From contig CAZBGS010000002.1 in the NCBI GenBank assembly GCA_964491785.1, positions 186,001-250,000 on the forward strand: a stretch of DNA of 64,000 nt, read 5' to 3'. A program made the position numbers and the translations under genes. Every line of letters begins with the position of its first letter. The stretch's first letter is position 1. Source of the stretch: RZZS01 sp964491785 (GTDB lineage Bacteria; Pseudomonadota; Alphaproteobacteria; Micavibrionales; Micavibrionaceae). Below are positions 1-7,621 of this stretch, one piece after another. The notes beneath the pieces were generated by a model. That model made no database searches and was not told where the DNA came from. It saw only the letters and a program-made list of their open reading frames with translations.

Positions 1-2
1 AA

Positions 3-785
3 GAGGTGGCGACCTGCAAGATCTCCGGCGCAGTCGGGACTTACGCCACCATCGATCCGCGGGTCGAGGAATATGTCGCCTCGAAGCTCGGTCTCGAATG
101 CGAGACGGTGGCCACGCAGGTGATACCGCGCGACCGGCATGCGATGTTTTTCTGTACGCTCGGAGTTATCGCCTCCTCAATTGAAAATCTGGCGGTCGAA
201 ATCAGGCATTTGCAGCGCACCGAGCTGCGCGAGGCGGAAGAGTTTTTCTCGCCGGGGCAGAAGGGAAGCTCGGCGATGCCGCACAAGCGCAATCCGATCT
301 TAAGCGAGAACCTCACCGGCCTTGCCCGTATCGTCCGCGCGGCGGTGACGCCCGCGCTTGAGAATGTGGCGCTCTGGCACGAGCGGGACATATCACATTC
401 ATCGGTCGAGCGGGTAATGGCGCCGGACGCCTGTATTGCGCTGGATTTCGCGCTTGTCCGGCTTGCCGGGCTGATCGGGGGACTCATTGTCTATCCGGAG
501 AACATGAAGGCCGGCCTGGAGCGCACCGGGGGGCTTTATTTTTCGCAGAAGGTATTGCTGGCGCTGACGCAGGCTGGGGTCAGCAGGGAGGACGCCTACC
601 GCCTCGTGCAGCGGAACGCCATGAAAGTCTGGGAGGCCGGCGGGGCCAAAAGCTTTTACGATGCGCTTTGCGAGGATCCTGATGTGACTTCGAAGGTTGG
701 AGCCGATGAGTTAACCAAAATTTGTGATTTATCCGCCTATACTGGTGAGGCGGGCAGGATTATTAGACGCGCTCTGGGCAACTGA
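3..785 (+). CDS. purB: Adenylosuccinate lyase, C-terminal part (cut by window start)
   Basis: This is the C-terminal two thirds or so of adenylosuccinate lyase, which removes fumarate from SAICAR and from adenylosuccinate in purine synthesis. The fumarase/aspartase superfamily signature SSAMPHKRNP lies about 90 residues into the visible part. It carries the flexible catalytic loop that closes over the substrate. The reading frame is open to the left edge, so the true start is outside the window. The family is usually about 430 residues; about 260 are seen here. Other purine genes (purC, purS, purQ) lie at the far end of the window, so the pathway is not in one operon. Confidence 0.95.
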   Translation, partial: EVATCKISGAVGTYATIDPRVEEYVASKLGLECETVATQVIPRDRHAMFFCTLGVIASSIENLAVEIRHLQRTELREAEEFFSPGQKGSSAMPHKRNPILSENLTGLARIVRAAVTPALENVALWHERDISHSSVERVMAPDACIALDFALVRLAGLIGGLIVYPENMKAGLERTGGLYFSQKVLLALTQAGVSREDAYRLVQRNAMKVWEAGGAKSFYDALCEDPDVTSKVGADELTKICDLSAYTGEAGRIIRRALGN

Positions 786-832
786 ATTTCCGCACTGCCT
801 TGTCCGGGGCGCGGGTTACGGGCGAAGCAGCG

Positions 833-1636
833 ATGGCGGGAAAATTCAGCGAGACGGCTTTTTACAAAAAGCACAAATACCGGCTGCGGCGGGCGAACGA
901 TATTTTGTCGATGGTCTCGGCGCTGATACTGATCCTTTTTATCTGCTCCGATCAAAGCATGCATGCGGTCGCAGTCCGGCATATGGTCAGCGACATCGAG
1001 GCCACCGCCCTTGTCACCGGACTGCATACCGGCCTTTACAAGATCGACCGGAAAGTTCTGCGGGCGATGGCGCAGGCGCCGCGAGACAAATTCGTCGGGG
1101 CCAGATACGCGAGTTTCGCCTATCTGAATATCGCCCTGCCAATCAGGGGGCACGACCATATGCTGCCGGAGCCGTTTCTATCGGCAATGATGATAAATCT
1201 GATGGATATCGATCCCGGCGACAAGGTTCTGGAGGTCGGCTACGGGATGGGTTACGAGACTGCCGTGATGGCGCATCTGGCGAAGCGGGTTTATTCGGTG
1301 CGGCAGGAAGAATTTTCAATTGGCGAACAGGACGAGTTCAGACCGCTCGAAAACTGCGGCTACGCCAATGTGTTCACGCGCAAGGGCAACGGAATTCTTG
1401 GCTGGAGCGAGGCCGGGCCGTTTGACGCGATACTGGTGAAGCAGGCGCTCGACAGGCCGCCGGTGGCGCTGGTAAGGCAGCTCAAGACCGGAGGCCGTCT
1501 GGTAATGCCGCTGGTCATCGAGGGAGAGCCGCAGCAAAGGCTTGTCCTTTACACCAAGAAACCGGACGGATCGCTTTCCAGACGAACCACCCTCTACATC
1601 CGGATGACCCCTTTGCTAAAAGGCAAGGAAGCCTGA
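833..1636 (+). CDS. Membrane-anchored Pcm-like protein methyltransferase
   Basis: This resembles protein-L-isoaspartate O-methyltransferase, a SAM-dependent repair enzyme. The SAM motif I appears as VLEVGYGMGYETAV, followed by VYSV, a GNGILGW segment, PFDAILV and a GGRLVMP motif, in the usual Pcm order. Unlike ordinary Pcm (about 210 residues) it has an N-terminal extension of about 60 residues with one hydrophobic stretch (MVSALILILFI), suggesting a membrane anchor. Motif I has GYGMGY where Pcm has GTGSGY, so substrate and activity are uncertain. I prefer the ATG at 833; an in-frame TTG at 800 is possible. It follows purB by 47 bases and may be cotranscribed. Confidence 0.7.
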   Translation: MAGKFSETAFYKKHKYRLRRANDILSMVSALILILFICSDQSMHAVAVRHMVSDIEATALVTGLHTGLYKIDRKVLRAMAQAPRDKFVGARYASFAYLNIALPIRGHDHMLPEPFLSAMMINLMDIDPGDKVLEVGYGMGYETAVMAHLAKRVYSVRQEEFSIGEQDEFRPLENCGYANVFTRKGNGILGWSEAGPFDAILVKQALDRPPVALVRQLKTGGRLVMPLVIEGEPQQRLVLYTKKPDGSLSRRTTLYIRMTPLLKGKEA

Positions 1637-1819
1637 AAAGAAACCAATCACCTCCCCTCGGCTTAACCCAAATTTCTCACACTCCCGTATCCGTCATACC
1701 GGCGGCGCGCCGGAAGGCGCGGACTTCTGCATTTTCAAATGTTGAGAAACGCACTCCGGCCACCAATGGTGCTTTTCCGACTTATTTTACCTTTCCTCTG
1801 TGCTGTCATTTTATCAACC

Positions 1820-2633
1820 TTACTTTGTGACCGGATAGAGTAACGGGAACCAGCGTTCGACAACATCTATAGGGAAGCCTAAACGTACTGCCCCTCTAGG
1901 GGTGTCTGAAACCAGTAGCCCCTTTTTGGTAAGCGCGTACAGTATCTCTCTGGCAGCACGATCTTTCAGACCTGTAATGTCTTCGACTTTGCCGCGTTCG
2001 AACTCACCCACTAAAAGGGCCTCCCGCAAGAGCGCGTAGCTTCCCTTGGGCAGTTCCTTCAAGGCAATCATTTCTTCAACATGAATCCTCATGCGTTCAG
2101 ACAGAGCGTGATAAAAATCTGTCCAGATTTTCAGGTAACGGCGGGATATGCCGCCCGACCGTAACCGTCCCGTCCCTGTGCTTGCCAGGAATAACTTTTA
2201 TTTTTTTGCCTGTATCGGGGTTTTCAACCCAAAGCAATTCTTCCGGCAGGCGACCACAAAACTCCTTATGTATCCACTTTCCGTACTCAGAGGAAATCGG
2301 GTGAATATCCGGAGCCAAGCCATCATCAATCATTTTTTGTACGGCTATATGGGCAACAGCTTCTTTTTGAAGCGCCCTCTTCTTTGGCTCAGTCGAAAAA
2401 TCCTCGGCCAAAGCCCTTTCAATTTCCCTTGGTGTAGTGTCATGCCCCTCAATCAAGTTTGAGTAGTAGCAGTTCATAGAGCGAACCAGATTCCCTACAG
2501 ATTTGCTAACGACAGGGTTAAGCATCCCCGCAAAGCTACTTGCCTTGGATACCAGATCAACCGCAAGGTCATTCAAATCACCTGTTCCATCAGGCGGTAA
2601 AAGCGGTTCCATTAATCCGATGCCTTCTGTCAT
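1820..2633 (-). pseudogene. Fic family protein with catalytic core deleted
   Basis: Two adjacent reading frames carry the two ends of a Fic AMP-transferase. The upstream part (2097-2633) has the Fic N-terminal domain, with the NLIEGHDTTPREIERAL segment and the flap region ending VGRHIPPLPENLDRFL. The downstream part (1820-2092) is the C-terminal winged-helix tail (LLREALLVGEFERG ... RLGFPIDVVERWFP). Everything between is missing, including the HPFxxGNGR catalytic motif, roughly 110 residues. The join lies near 2092-2104, where the upstream frame stops after SRSV and the tail reads from ALSERMR in another frame. The DNA is more AT-rich than its neighbours, consistent with transfer. It cannot encode an active AMPylase. 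Confidence 0.8.
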
Positions 2634-2646
2634 TAAATTGCCTATA

Positions 2647-2760
2647 TTTTTGCCACTATTTTGCCACTAATTCGATCTTATATTTTTCACCTATAACATA
2701 TAGTTAGGTTATTCCATATATCTTAAAAAAACAATGAATTTGCCACTATTTTTGCCACTA
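2647..2760. repeat. Four copies of a TTTGCCACTA-type direct repeat
   Basis: The motif TTTTGCCACTA occurs as two close pairs, near 2649-2669 and 2739-2760, in an AT-rich stretch. Spaced direct repeats of this kind resemble arm-type integrase sites or plasmid iterons. They lie between the broken Fic gene and a perfect palindrome. No integrase gene is present, so a decayed integrated element is an inference. Confidence 0.5.
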
Positions 2761-2779
2761 TGCAGTTAACTACCCGCTT

Positions 2780-2821
2780 CGGCAGCACTAGAATCCGCTG
2801 TAGCGGATTCTAGTGCTGCCG
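2780..2821. repeat. Perfect 20-bp palindrome with 2-base centre
   Basis: Arms 2780-2799 and 2802-2821 are exact inverted copies (beginning CGGCAGCACTAGAATCCGCT) around the dinucleotide GT. No T-tract follows on either strand, so it is not a typical intrinsic terminator. It sits between the 3' end of the alpha-glucosidase gene and the AT-rich Fic remnant. It could be an element boundary, a recombination site or an assembly fold-back. Confidence 0.75.
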
Positions 2822-2875
2822 AGCATTCCCTTTCAAGAACGTGGTACTGTCAGCGAATTAGTACGCGGGGTACGT

Positions 2876-4516
2876 TCAAACTCCCTTTCCCGCCGGGGCA
2901 AAAAAGAAGCCGAACGCGGGGAAATGGTAGGAGCCGTTTTTCAGGTCGGGCCTTTGGGATTGCGGAACAAGCGGGTCGCAATCGCATCGGGGCAAAACGT
3001 CTTGCGGAAGTTCGGCTTTTTCAGGTGAGAGGTTGAAAGCGGCGTGAAATTCCCGTCCGTCATCGGTATTGCGGCTCAGCGCCAGAAACGGGTACGGGCA
3101 ATCGTGGAATTTTATATGCCCGGTCAGCAGCGGCGGAATTTCCCTGCGCCAGGCGATCAGCCTGCGGGTAAAGGCGAGCGGGGAATCCTCCCGTTCCTCC
3201 TGCACCTCGACAGAAATTTCTATATGTTCGTCGGGTACGGGGAGCCATGGCTCCGGGGCGGATGTAAAGCCCCCGGTTACCGGTTCCTCGGCCCAGGGCA
3301 TCGGGGTTCTGGTGCCGTCGCGGCCTTTCCAGATCGGGTAGAGGCGTTTGCCCCAGGGGTCGAGCATCCTCGCATACGGAATGTCGGCATCGGGAAGCCC
3401 GAGTTCCTGCCCCTGATAGACAAGCTGGGTGCCGCGCAGGCTTAGCTGGAGAGCGAGCATCATTTTGATGAAGGCCGGATTGCCCGCATGGGCGCCGCCA
3501 AATCTCGTCGCCGGACGGATGGAGTCGTGGTTGGAAAAAGCCCAGGTCGGCCAGGCTTCGTGAGTAGTTTCGTTAAACTCCTCGACCGGCTTGCGGAAAG
3601 TGTCCGGCTCGAAGTTTTCGGCGCGCATCATGCTGAAGCAGTAGGTCGTGTGCAGGCGGTCGTTGCCGCCAGCGTAGTCCGCGCTCACCTCGATTTCCCG
3701 GTCGTCGCCGACCTCGCCCAGCGCGAAGGTTCCCGGATAGCGATCCATCACTTCCCGTATCCGTCCCAGAAACTCCACATTTTCGGGACGCGTGCGGTCG
3801 TAGACGTGCTGCTGCATGATATAGGGCTCCTCATAGCTTTTGCCTTCGGGATGTTCGCGCACGGGGTTGTCGCGGAAGCGGTCGTCCTTGAAGTAGTGGT
3901 TGCAGGCGTCGAGGCGGATGCCGTCGACATCATGCTTCAGCCAGTATTCGATTTCTTCGAGCATCCGGTTTTGCACTTCCGGATTCCTGAAGTTGAGATC
4001 GGGCTGGCATTCGAGGAAGCCGTGGAGATAGTACTGCCTGCGGCGCGGCTCGAACGTCCAGGCGGGGCCGCCGAAACGGCTGAGCCAGTTGTTCGGAGGG
4101 GTGCCGTCGGGCTTCGGATCGCGCCAGATATACCAGTCGGCTTTCGGATTGTGCTTGTTCCTGCGGCTTTCACGGAACCAGATATGCCGGTTCGAGGTGT
4201 GGTTAATCACCATGTCGATGATCGCCCCCATTCCGCGCTCGTGCGCCGCTTCGACGATTTCGTGGAAATCATCCATGCTTCCGAAAACCGGATCCACTTC
4301 CCTGTAATCGCTGATGTCATAGCCGAAATCGGCCATGGGGGATTTGAAGAACGGGCAGATCCAGACCGCGTCCACATTCAGGCTGGCGATATAGTCCATT
4401 TTGCGGAGAATGCCGGGCAGATCGCCGATGCCGTCGCCGCTGGTGTCGAAAAAGCTTCGCGGATAGATCTGGTATATAACCGCGCCTTTCCACCAGTAGG
4501 GATGCCTGCTTTTCAT
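2876..4516 (-). CDS. GH13 alpha-glucosidase (first copy)
   Basis: This 546-residue enzyme belongs to glycoside hydrolase family 13, oligo-1,6-glucosidase/alpha-glucosidase type, hydrolysing terminal alpha-glucosidic bonds in small sugars. The four GH13 regions are clear: D101-MVINH, nucleophile D203 in GIRLDACNH, acid/base E268 in LGEVGD, and D331 in FSNHDS. A beta-sandwich C-terminal domain follows. No signal peptide is seen, so it is probably cytoplasmic and needs imported sugar. Its ATG overlaps the stop of the upstream ASRT gene (ATGA), implying translational coupling. A paralogue of almost equal length lies at 11013-12650. Substrate preference cannot be read from sequence. Confidence 0.93.
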   Translation of the reverse strand: MKSRHPYWWKGAVIYQIYPRSFFDTSGDGIGDLPGILRKMDYIASLNVDAVWICPFFKSPMADFGYDISDYREVDPVFGSMDDFHEIVEAAHERGMGAIIDMVINHTSNRHIWFRESRRNKHNPKADWYIWRDPKPDGTPPNNWLSRFGGPAWTFEPRRRQYYLHGFLECQPDLNFRNPEVQNRMLEEIEYWLKHDVDGIRLDACNHYFKDDRFRDNPVREHPEGKSYEEPYIMQQHVYDRTRPENVEFLGRIREVMDRYPGTFALGEVGDDREIEVSADYAGGNDRLHTTYCFSMMRAENFEPDTFRKPVEEFNETTHEAWPTWAFSNHDSIRPATRFGGAHAGNPAFIKMMLALQLSLRGTQLVYQGQELGLPDADIPYARMLDPWGKRLYPIWKGRDGTRTPMPWAEEPVTGGFTSAPEPWLPVPDEHIEISVEVQEEREDSPLAFTRRLIAWRREIPPLLTGHIKFHDCPYPFLALSRNTDDGREFHAAFNLSPEKAELPQDVLPRCDCDPLVPQSQRPDLKNGSYHFPAFGFFFAPAGKGV

Positions 4517-4905
4517 TGCTGGCCCTGCGAGTAGGCTATCGTGGTCATCAGCGCGTTTTCCGCCTGGCGGCTGTCGAGGCGGGTATGCTGGACGACCACA
4601 GGCCGGTCGGAGCGGATCACGGAGGCATAGTCGACGCCCCGCGGAACTGGTTCCGGGTCTTCAAGCTCGTTGAAACGCAGATGCAGCGTCCGTCCCGGCG
4701 GGACTTCGGCGCGATACGGCCCGGCGGGATCGCGGTCGGTGAAATAGATAGTGATCTCCAGATTCGCCGTCTCGGGGCCTGCGTTGAGGATGCAGGCGGT
4801 CTCGTGGCTTTCCATCTCCGGCTCCGGCCCGTGGCCGTAGGCGGGAATGTAGCCTTCCGGAATCGCCCAGAGGTTTTTTCCTATCGTCGTCTGGCTTGCG
4901 CTCAT
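4513..4905 (-). CDS. Sensory rhodopsin transducer (ASRT) family protein, copy 1
   Basis: This 130-residue soluble protein matches the family of the Anabaena sensory rhodopsin transducer: GKNLWAIPEGYIP near the start, GPEPEMESHETACILNAG, TIYFTDRDPAGPY, LRFNELEDPEP, DYASVIRSDRPVVVQHTRLD and a final TTIAYS. Family members form small beta-rich oligomers and are thought to bind small molecules; most occur without a rhodopsin. No rhodopsin gene is in this window. The start at 4905 has a strong AGGAG site. The gene lies one base after the LLM oxidoreductase stop and overlaps the GH13 start, so a sugar-linked sensing or binding role is inferred from context. Confidence 0.88.
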   Translation of the reverse strand: MSASQTTIGKNLWAIPEGYIPAYGHGPEPEMESHETACILNAGPETANLEITIYFTDRDPAGPYRAEVPPGRTLHLRFNELEDPEPVPRGVDYASVIRSDRPVVVQHTRLDSRQAENALMTTIAYSQGQQ

Positions 4906-4906
4906 T

Positions 4907-5881
4907 TCAATGCTCCTGGTTAATATGCGGTAGGACTTTCTTCCCAAATTCGCGGATGAATTCGCTCTGGTTGAGGCCGGTGTTATGGAGATAGATTTCA
5001 TCGAAACCCAGCGACCTGTATTCCTCAAGCCATTCGATATGGCGGGCGGGGTCGCCTGAGATGAGAATCCCTTCCTCAAGGGTTTTGCGATCCACTTCGG
5101 CGGCGGCCTTGTCGAACTCTTCGGGGCGTTTCAGTTGCGAGCGCTTTTCCTTGTCGACAAGGTTGGCGCTCCATTGCTCTTCGGCCTGACGGTATGCCTC
5201 TTCCTCGTCTTCGGCCCAGGAGACATGTATCTGCAACGCCAGAGGCTTGCCCTCGCCGCCGCCTTTCCGGAACGAGTCGATCAGGGCTTTCAGTTCGTCC
5301 GGCGGGCGGTTCACTGTGAGCAAGCCGTCGGCCCAGCCGCCCAGCCATTGCGCGGTTTCCCTCGAAAGCGCGGTGCCGTAAATCAGCGGCGCGGTATCCG
5401 GCAAAGTCCAGATCTTCGCTTCGTCCACCGGAATAGGCCCTTCTTTTCTGGTTACGGTTTCGCCGCGCCACAGAGAGCGGATTATCTCCACTCCTTCCTT
5501 GAGGCGGGCGTTGCGCTCCTCCTTGTCCGGCCAAGGGTCGCCGGTGACGTGCTCGTTCATTCTTTCGCCGCTTCCGGCGGCGATCCAGCGGAACCTGCCG
5601 GGAAACATATCGGCAAGGGTCGCGGCGGCCTGAGCGATAATGACGGGGTGGTAACGCCAGTTGCCGGGGATGGCCACCGAACCGAAAGGGATTTGCGTCG
5701 CCTGCATCGCCGCGCCGAGCCACGACCATGCATATCCGGATTCGCCCTGATTTACGCTCCACGGAGCGATATGGTCGGAAGACATGGCGGCATTAAAACC
5801 GGCTTCCTGCGCTTCCCTTGCCCATTTCAGCAGATTGGCGGGTGTGAATTGCTCGTGCGAGGCGTGCCAGCCTGTTAACAT
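4907..5881 (-). CDS. LLM-class flavin oxidoreductase (non-F420 type)
   Basis: This is a TIM-barrel oxidoreductase of the luciferase-like monooxygenase superfamily. It has MLTGWHASHEQFTP at the N-terminus, SSDHIAPW, a GERMNEHVTGDPWP segment and a C-terminal SLGFDEIYLHNTG. It resembles the subgroup annotated as probable non-F420 flavinoid oxidoreductase, found in species lacking F420, which presumably uses FMN. Length is 324 residues. The start at 5881 is set by a near-perfect AAAGGAGG ribosome binding site; in-frame residues upstream are not conserved in the family. It is the first gene of a tight LLM-ASRT-GH13 operon. The substrate is unknown. Confidence 0.88.
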   Translation of the reverse strand: MLTGWHASHEQFTPANLLKWAREAQEAGFNAAMSSDHIAPWSVNQGESGYAWSWLGAAMQATQIPFGSVAIPGNWRYHPVIIAQAAATLADMFPGRFRWIAAGSGERMNEHVTGDPWPDKEERNARLKEGVEIIRSLWRGETVTRKEGPIPVDEAKIWTLPDTAPLIYGTALSRETAQWLGGWADGLLTVNRPPDELKALIDSFRKGGGEGKPLALQIHVSWAEDEEEAYRQAEEQWSANLVDKEKRSQLKRPEEFDKAAAEVDRKTLEEGILISGDPARHIEWLEEYRSLGFDEIYLHNTGLNQSEFIREFGKKVLPHINQEH

Positions 5882-6023
5882 CCTTGCTTCCTCCTTTGCT
5901 TTCCTGACCAAACGGCAAAGAGGCATATTCGTTCGTGAAATTTGCGAACTTTATAAGTTGTTGCGGATTGGTCAGGGCAGCAAGTGTCGTTTTTCGATGC
6001 ATAACGGAAAGAGGGTTTAGCCG

Positions 6024-7244
6024 ATGGGCGGAACAGAGAGCGGGAACCTGTCCGAAAATTCCTGGAGCAACTGGTCGGGCAGTCTGCGGTTTCAGGCCAG
6101 TCAGATCGCAAGACCGGAGAGCGAGGAAGATCTGGTCGCCCTCGTCAGACGTGCGCGGGAGCGGGGGCGGCGGTTGCGTCCTGTGGGGTCTAGCCATTCC
6201 TCGACGCCGATTTTCAAGACCGACGACATCCTTGTCAGCATGGATAAAATGAGCGGCGTTATTCAGACCAACACGGACAGGAACGAGGCGGTCGTCGCTC
6301 CGGGGACGGTGCTGAAGGAAATGAATGACGTTCTGCACGAGGCCGGGTTGTCGCCGGTTAATCTCGGCGATGTCGCGCTTCAGACGATCGGCGGGGCCAT
6401 CGGCACCGGGACGCACGGCACCGGGCGAAGGCTGGGAAATCTGTCGACGATGCTGGCGGGCGGGCGGATCGTGACCGGCAGCGGCGAGGTTTTGTCCTTT
6501 AACGCCGAAGATGATCCGGAAACGCTCAGGGCGATGCGGGTTTCCCTCGGGGCATTGGGAATTTTTTCCCAGATGCAGCTGAAGCTTCTGCCCGCCTACG
6601 CGTTGCGGAGGATGGAATTCTGCACGACGCTTGACGCCTGCATGGAGAATCTCGAAGAGCTTGTCGAGAGGAACCGCAATTTCGATTTTTACTGGTATCC
6701 GCGCAGCGACGAGGTCAAGCTGCGCGTGCTTAACGAGCCTGGCAGAGGCATGACTTCCATTCCTTTCGCCAGATGCGTGGAGGACAATACGGGCCGGGCG
6801 GCGGAAATGCTTCACAAGCATACGGACATGACCAACCGGTTCGAGGAAATGGAATACGAGGTGCCTTTCGAGGCCGGGCGGGAGTGTTTTCTGGAGGTAC
6901 GGGAACGCTTCCGGAAAAAGTGGCGCAGGATCGTCGGCTGGCGGGTTCTGTACCGCACCATCGCCGCCGACGACAGCTTTTTGAGCCCGGCGAACGGAAG
7001 GGACAGTGTCAGCATATCGGTGCATCAGAACGCCGGTCTTCCATGGGAAGAGTTCTTTCGCGATATCGAACCGGTAATGCGCGACTTCGCAGGAAGGCCG
7101 CACTGGGCGAAGAAGCATACGCTGGGCGCGAAGGAGTTGAAGCCGCTTTATCCCGAATGGGACAGGTTTCAGGCTGTCCGGCGCAAGCTCGATCCGGAGG
7201 GGGTTTTCGTCTCGCCATATTTGCGGAGGATATTCGGGATATGA
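6024..7244 (+). CDS. FAD-dependent aldono-lactone oxidase (ALO/GULO type)
   Basis: This 406-residue protein has the layout of D-arabinono-1,4-lactone/L-gulonolactone oxidases and alditol oxidase. An N-terminal FAD-binding domain carries GSSHSS, with H58 placed like the histidine that covalently holds FAD, and GTGTHGTG at about 128-134. The C-terminal ALO domain ends with the signature GRPHWAKKH (357-365). Characterised members oxidise sugar lactones or polyols with O2 and release H2O2. It is divergent from the LLM operon across 142 bases and overlaps the next ASRT gene by ATGA. No signal peptide is seen. The substrate is unknown; a sugar acid, lactone or polyol is likely from family and context. 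Confidence 0.9.
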   Translation: MGGTESGNLSENSWSNWSGSLRFQASQIARPESEEDLVALVRRARERGRRLRPVGSSHSSTPIFKTDDILVSMDKMSGVIQTNTDRNEAVVAPGTVLKEMNDVLHEAGLSPVNLGDVALQTIGGAIGTGTHGTGRRLGNLSTMLAGGRIVTGSGEVLSFNAEDDPETLRAMRVSLGALGIFSQMQLKLLPAYALRRMEFCTTLDACMENLEELVERNRNFDFYWYPRSDEVKLRVLNEPGRGMTSIPFARCVEDNTGRAAEMLHKHTDMTNRFEEMEYEVPFEAGRECFLEVRERFRKKWRRIVGWRVLYRTIAADDSFLSPANGRDSVSISVHQNAGLPWEEFFRDIEPVMRDFAGRPHWAKKHTLGAKELKPLYPEWDRFQAVRRKLDPEGVFVSPYLRRIFGI

Positions 7245-7621
7245 CGGAGAACGTCGCAGGTGAAAAACTTTGGGCAATTCCCGGCGGGTGGATAGCCATG
7301 GCGGGCACGGGGCCGGAGCCGGAGATGTCGGGTCAGGACGGACTGCGCATCCTCAACACGGGAGACATGGACGCGAAAATCAGGATTAAAATCCTGTACG
7401 ACGACCGCGAACCTGCCGGGCCGCACATCGTCGGCGTCAGGGCGAAGCGGGTGCGGCATATACGTTTCAACGATCTGATAGAGCCGGAAGCGATTCCGCT
7501 TGAGGTTCCATATGCCGCGATCATCGAGAGCGACCGGCCGGTGATCGTCCAGTTCACCCGCATGGATACCGGCGATAGGCGCAAGGCTCTGGCCGGGACT
7601 ATCGCCTATGGCGAAGGCTGA
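7241..7621 (+). CDS. Sensory rhodopsin transducer (ASRT) family protein, copy 2
   Basis: This is a second, diverged ASRT-family protein of 126 residues. It keeps GEKLWAIPGGWI, GPEPEM, the DREPAGPH turn, HIRFNDLIEPEAIP, YAAIIESDRPVIVQFTRMD and the C-terminal GTIAYGEG. It differs from copy 1 at SHETACILN, which here reads GQDGLRILN, so the binding surface may differ. The ATG at 7241 overlaps the oxidase stop (ATGA), indicating translational coupling. Its 3' end overlaps the convergent Nramp-like gene by 16 bases. Each ASRT copy is thus coupled to one enzyme gene of the sugar block. Confidence 0.88.
   Translation: MTENVAGEKLWAIPGGWIAMAGTGPEPEMSGQDGLRILNTGDMDAKIRIKILYDDREPAGPHIVGVRAKRVRHIRFNDLIEPEAIPLEVPYAAIIESDRPVIVQFTRMDTGDRRKALAGTIAYGEG

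Noticed and set aside
1637..1819. A GC-rich inverted segment near 1697-1720 resembling dispersed repeats
   Set aside because: Too short and imperfect to assign to the repeat families seen elsewhere in the window.
2813..3028. A short frame beginning in the palindrome
   Set aside because: It overlaps the end of the alpha-glucosidase gene on the other strand and has no features.
3488..4534. A 348-codon open frame on the plus strand
   Set aside because: Antisense to the first alpha-glucosidase gene; no motif.
5793..7277. A 494-codon open frame on the minus strand
   Set aside because: It is antisense to the ALO gene and part of the LLM gene, has no domain, and results from biased third-position bases in GC-rich coding DNA.
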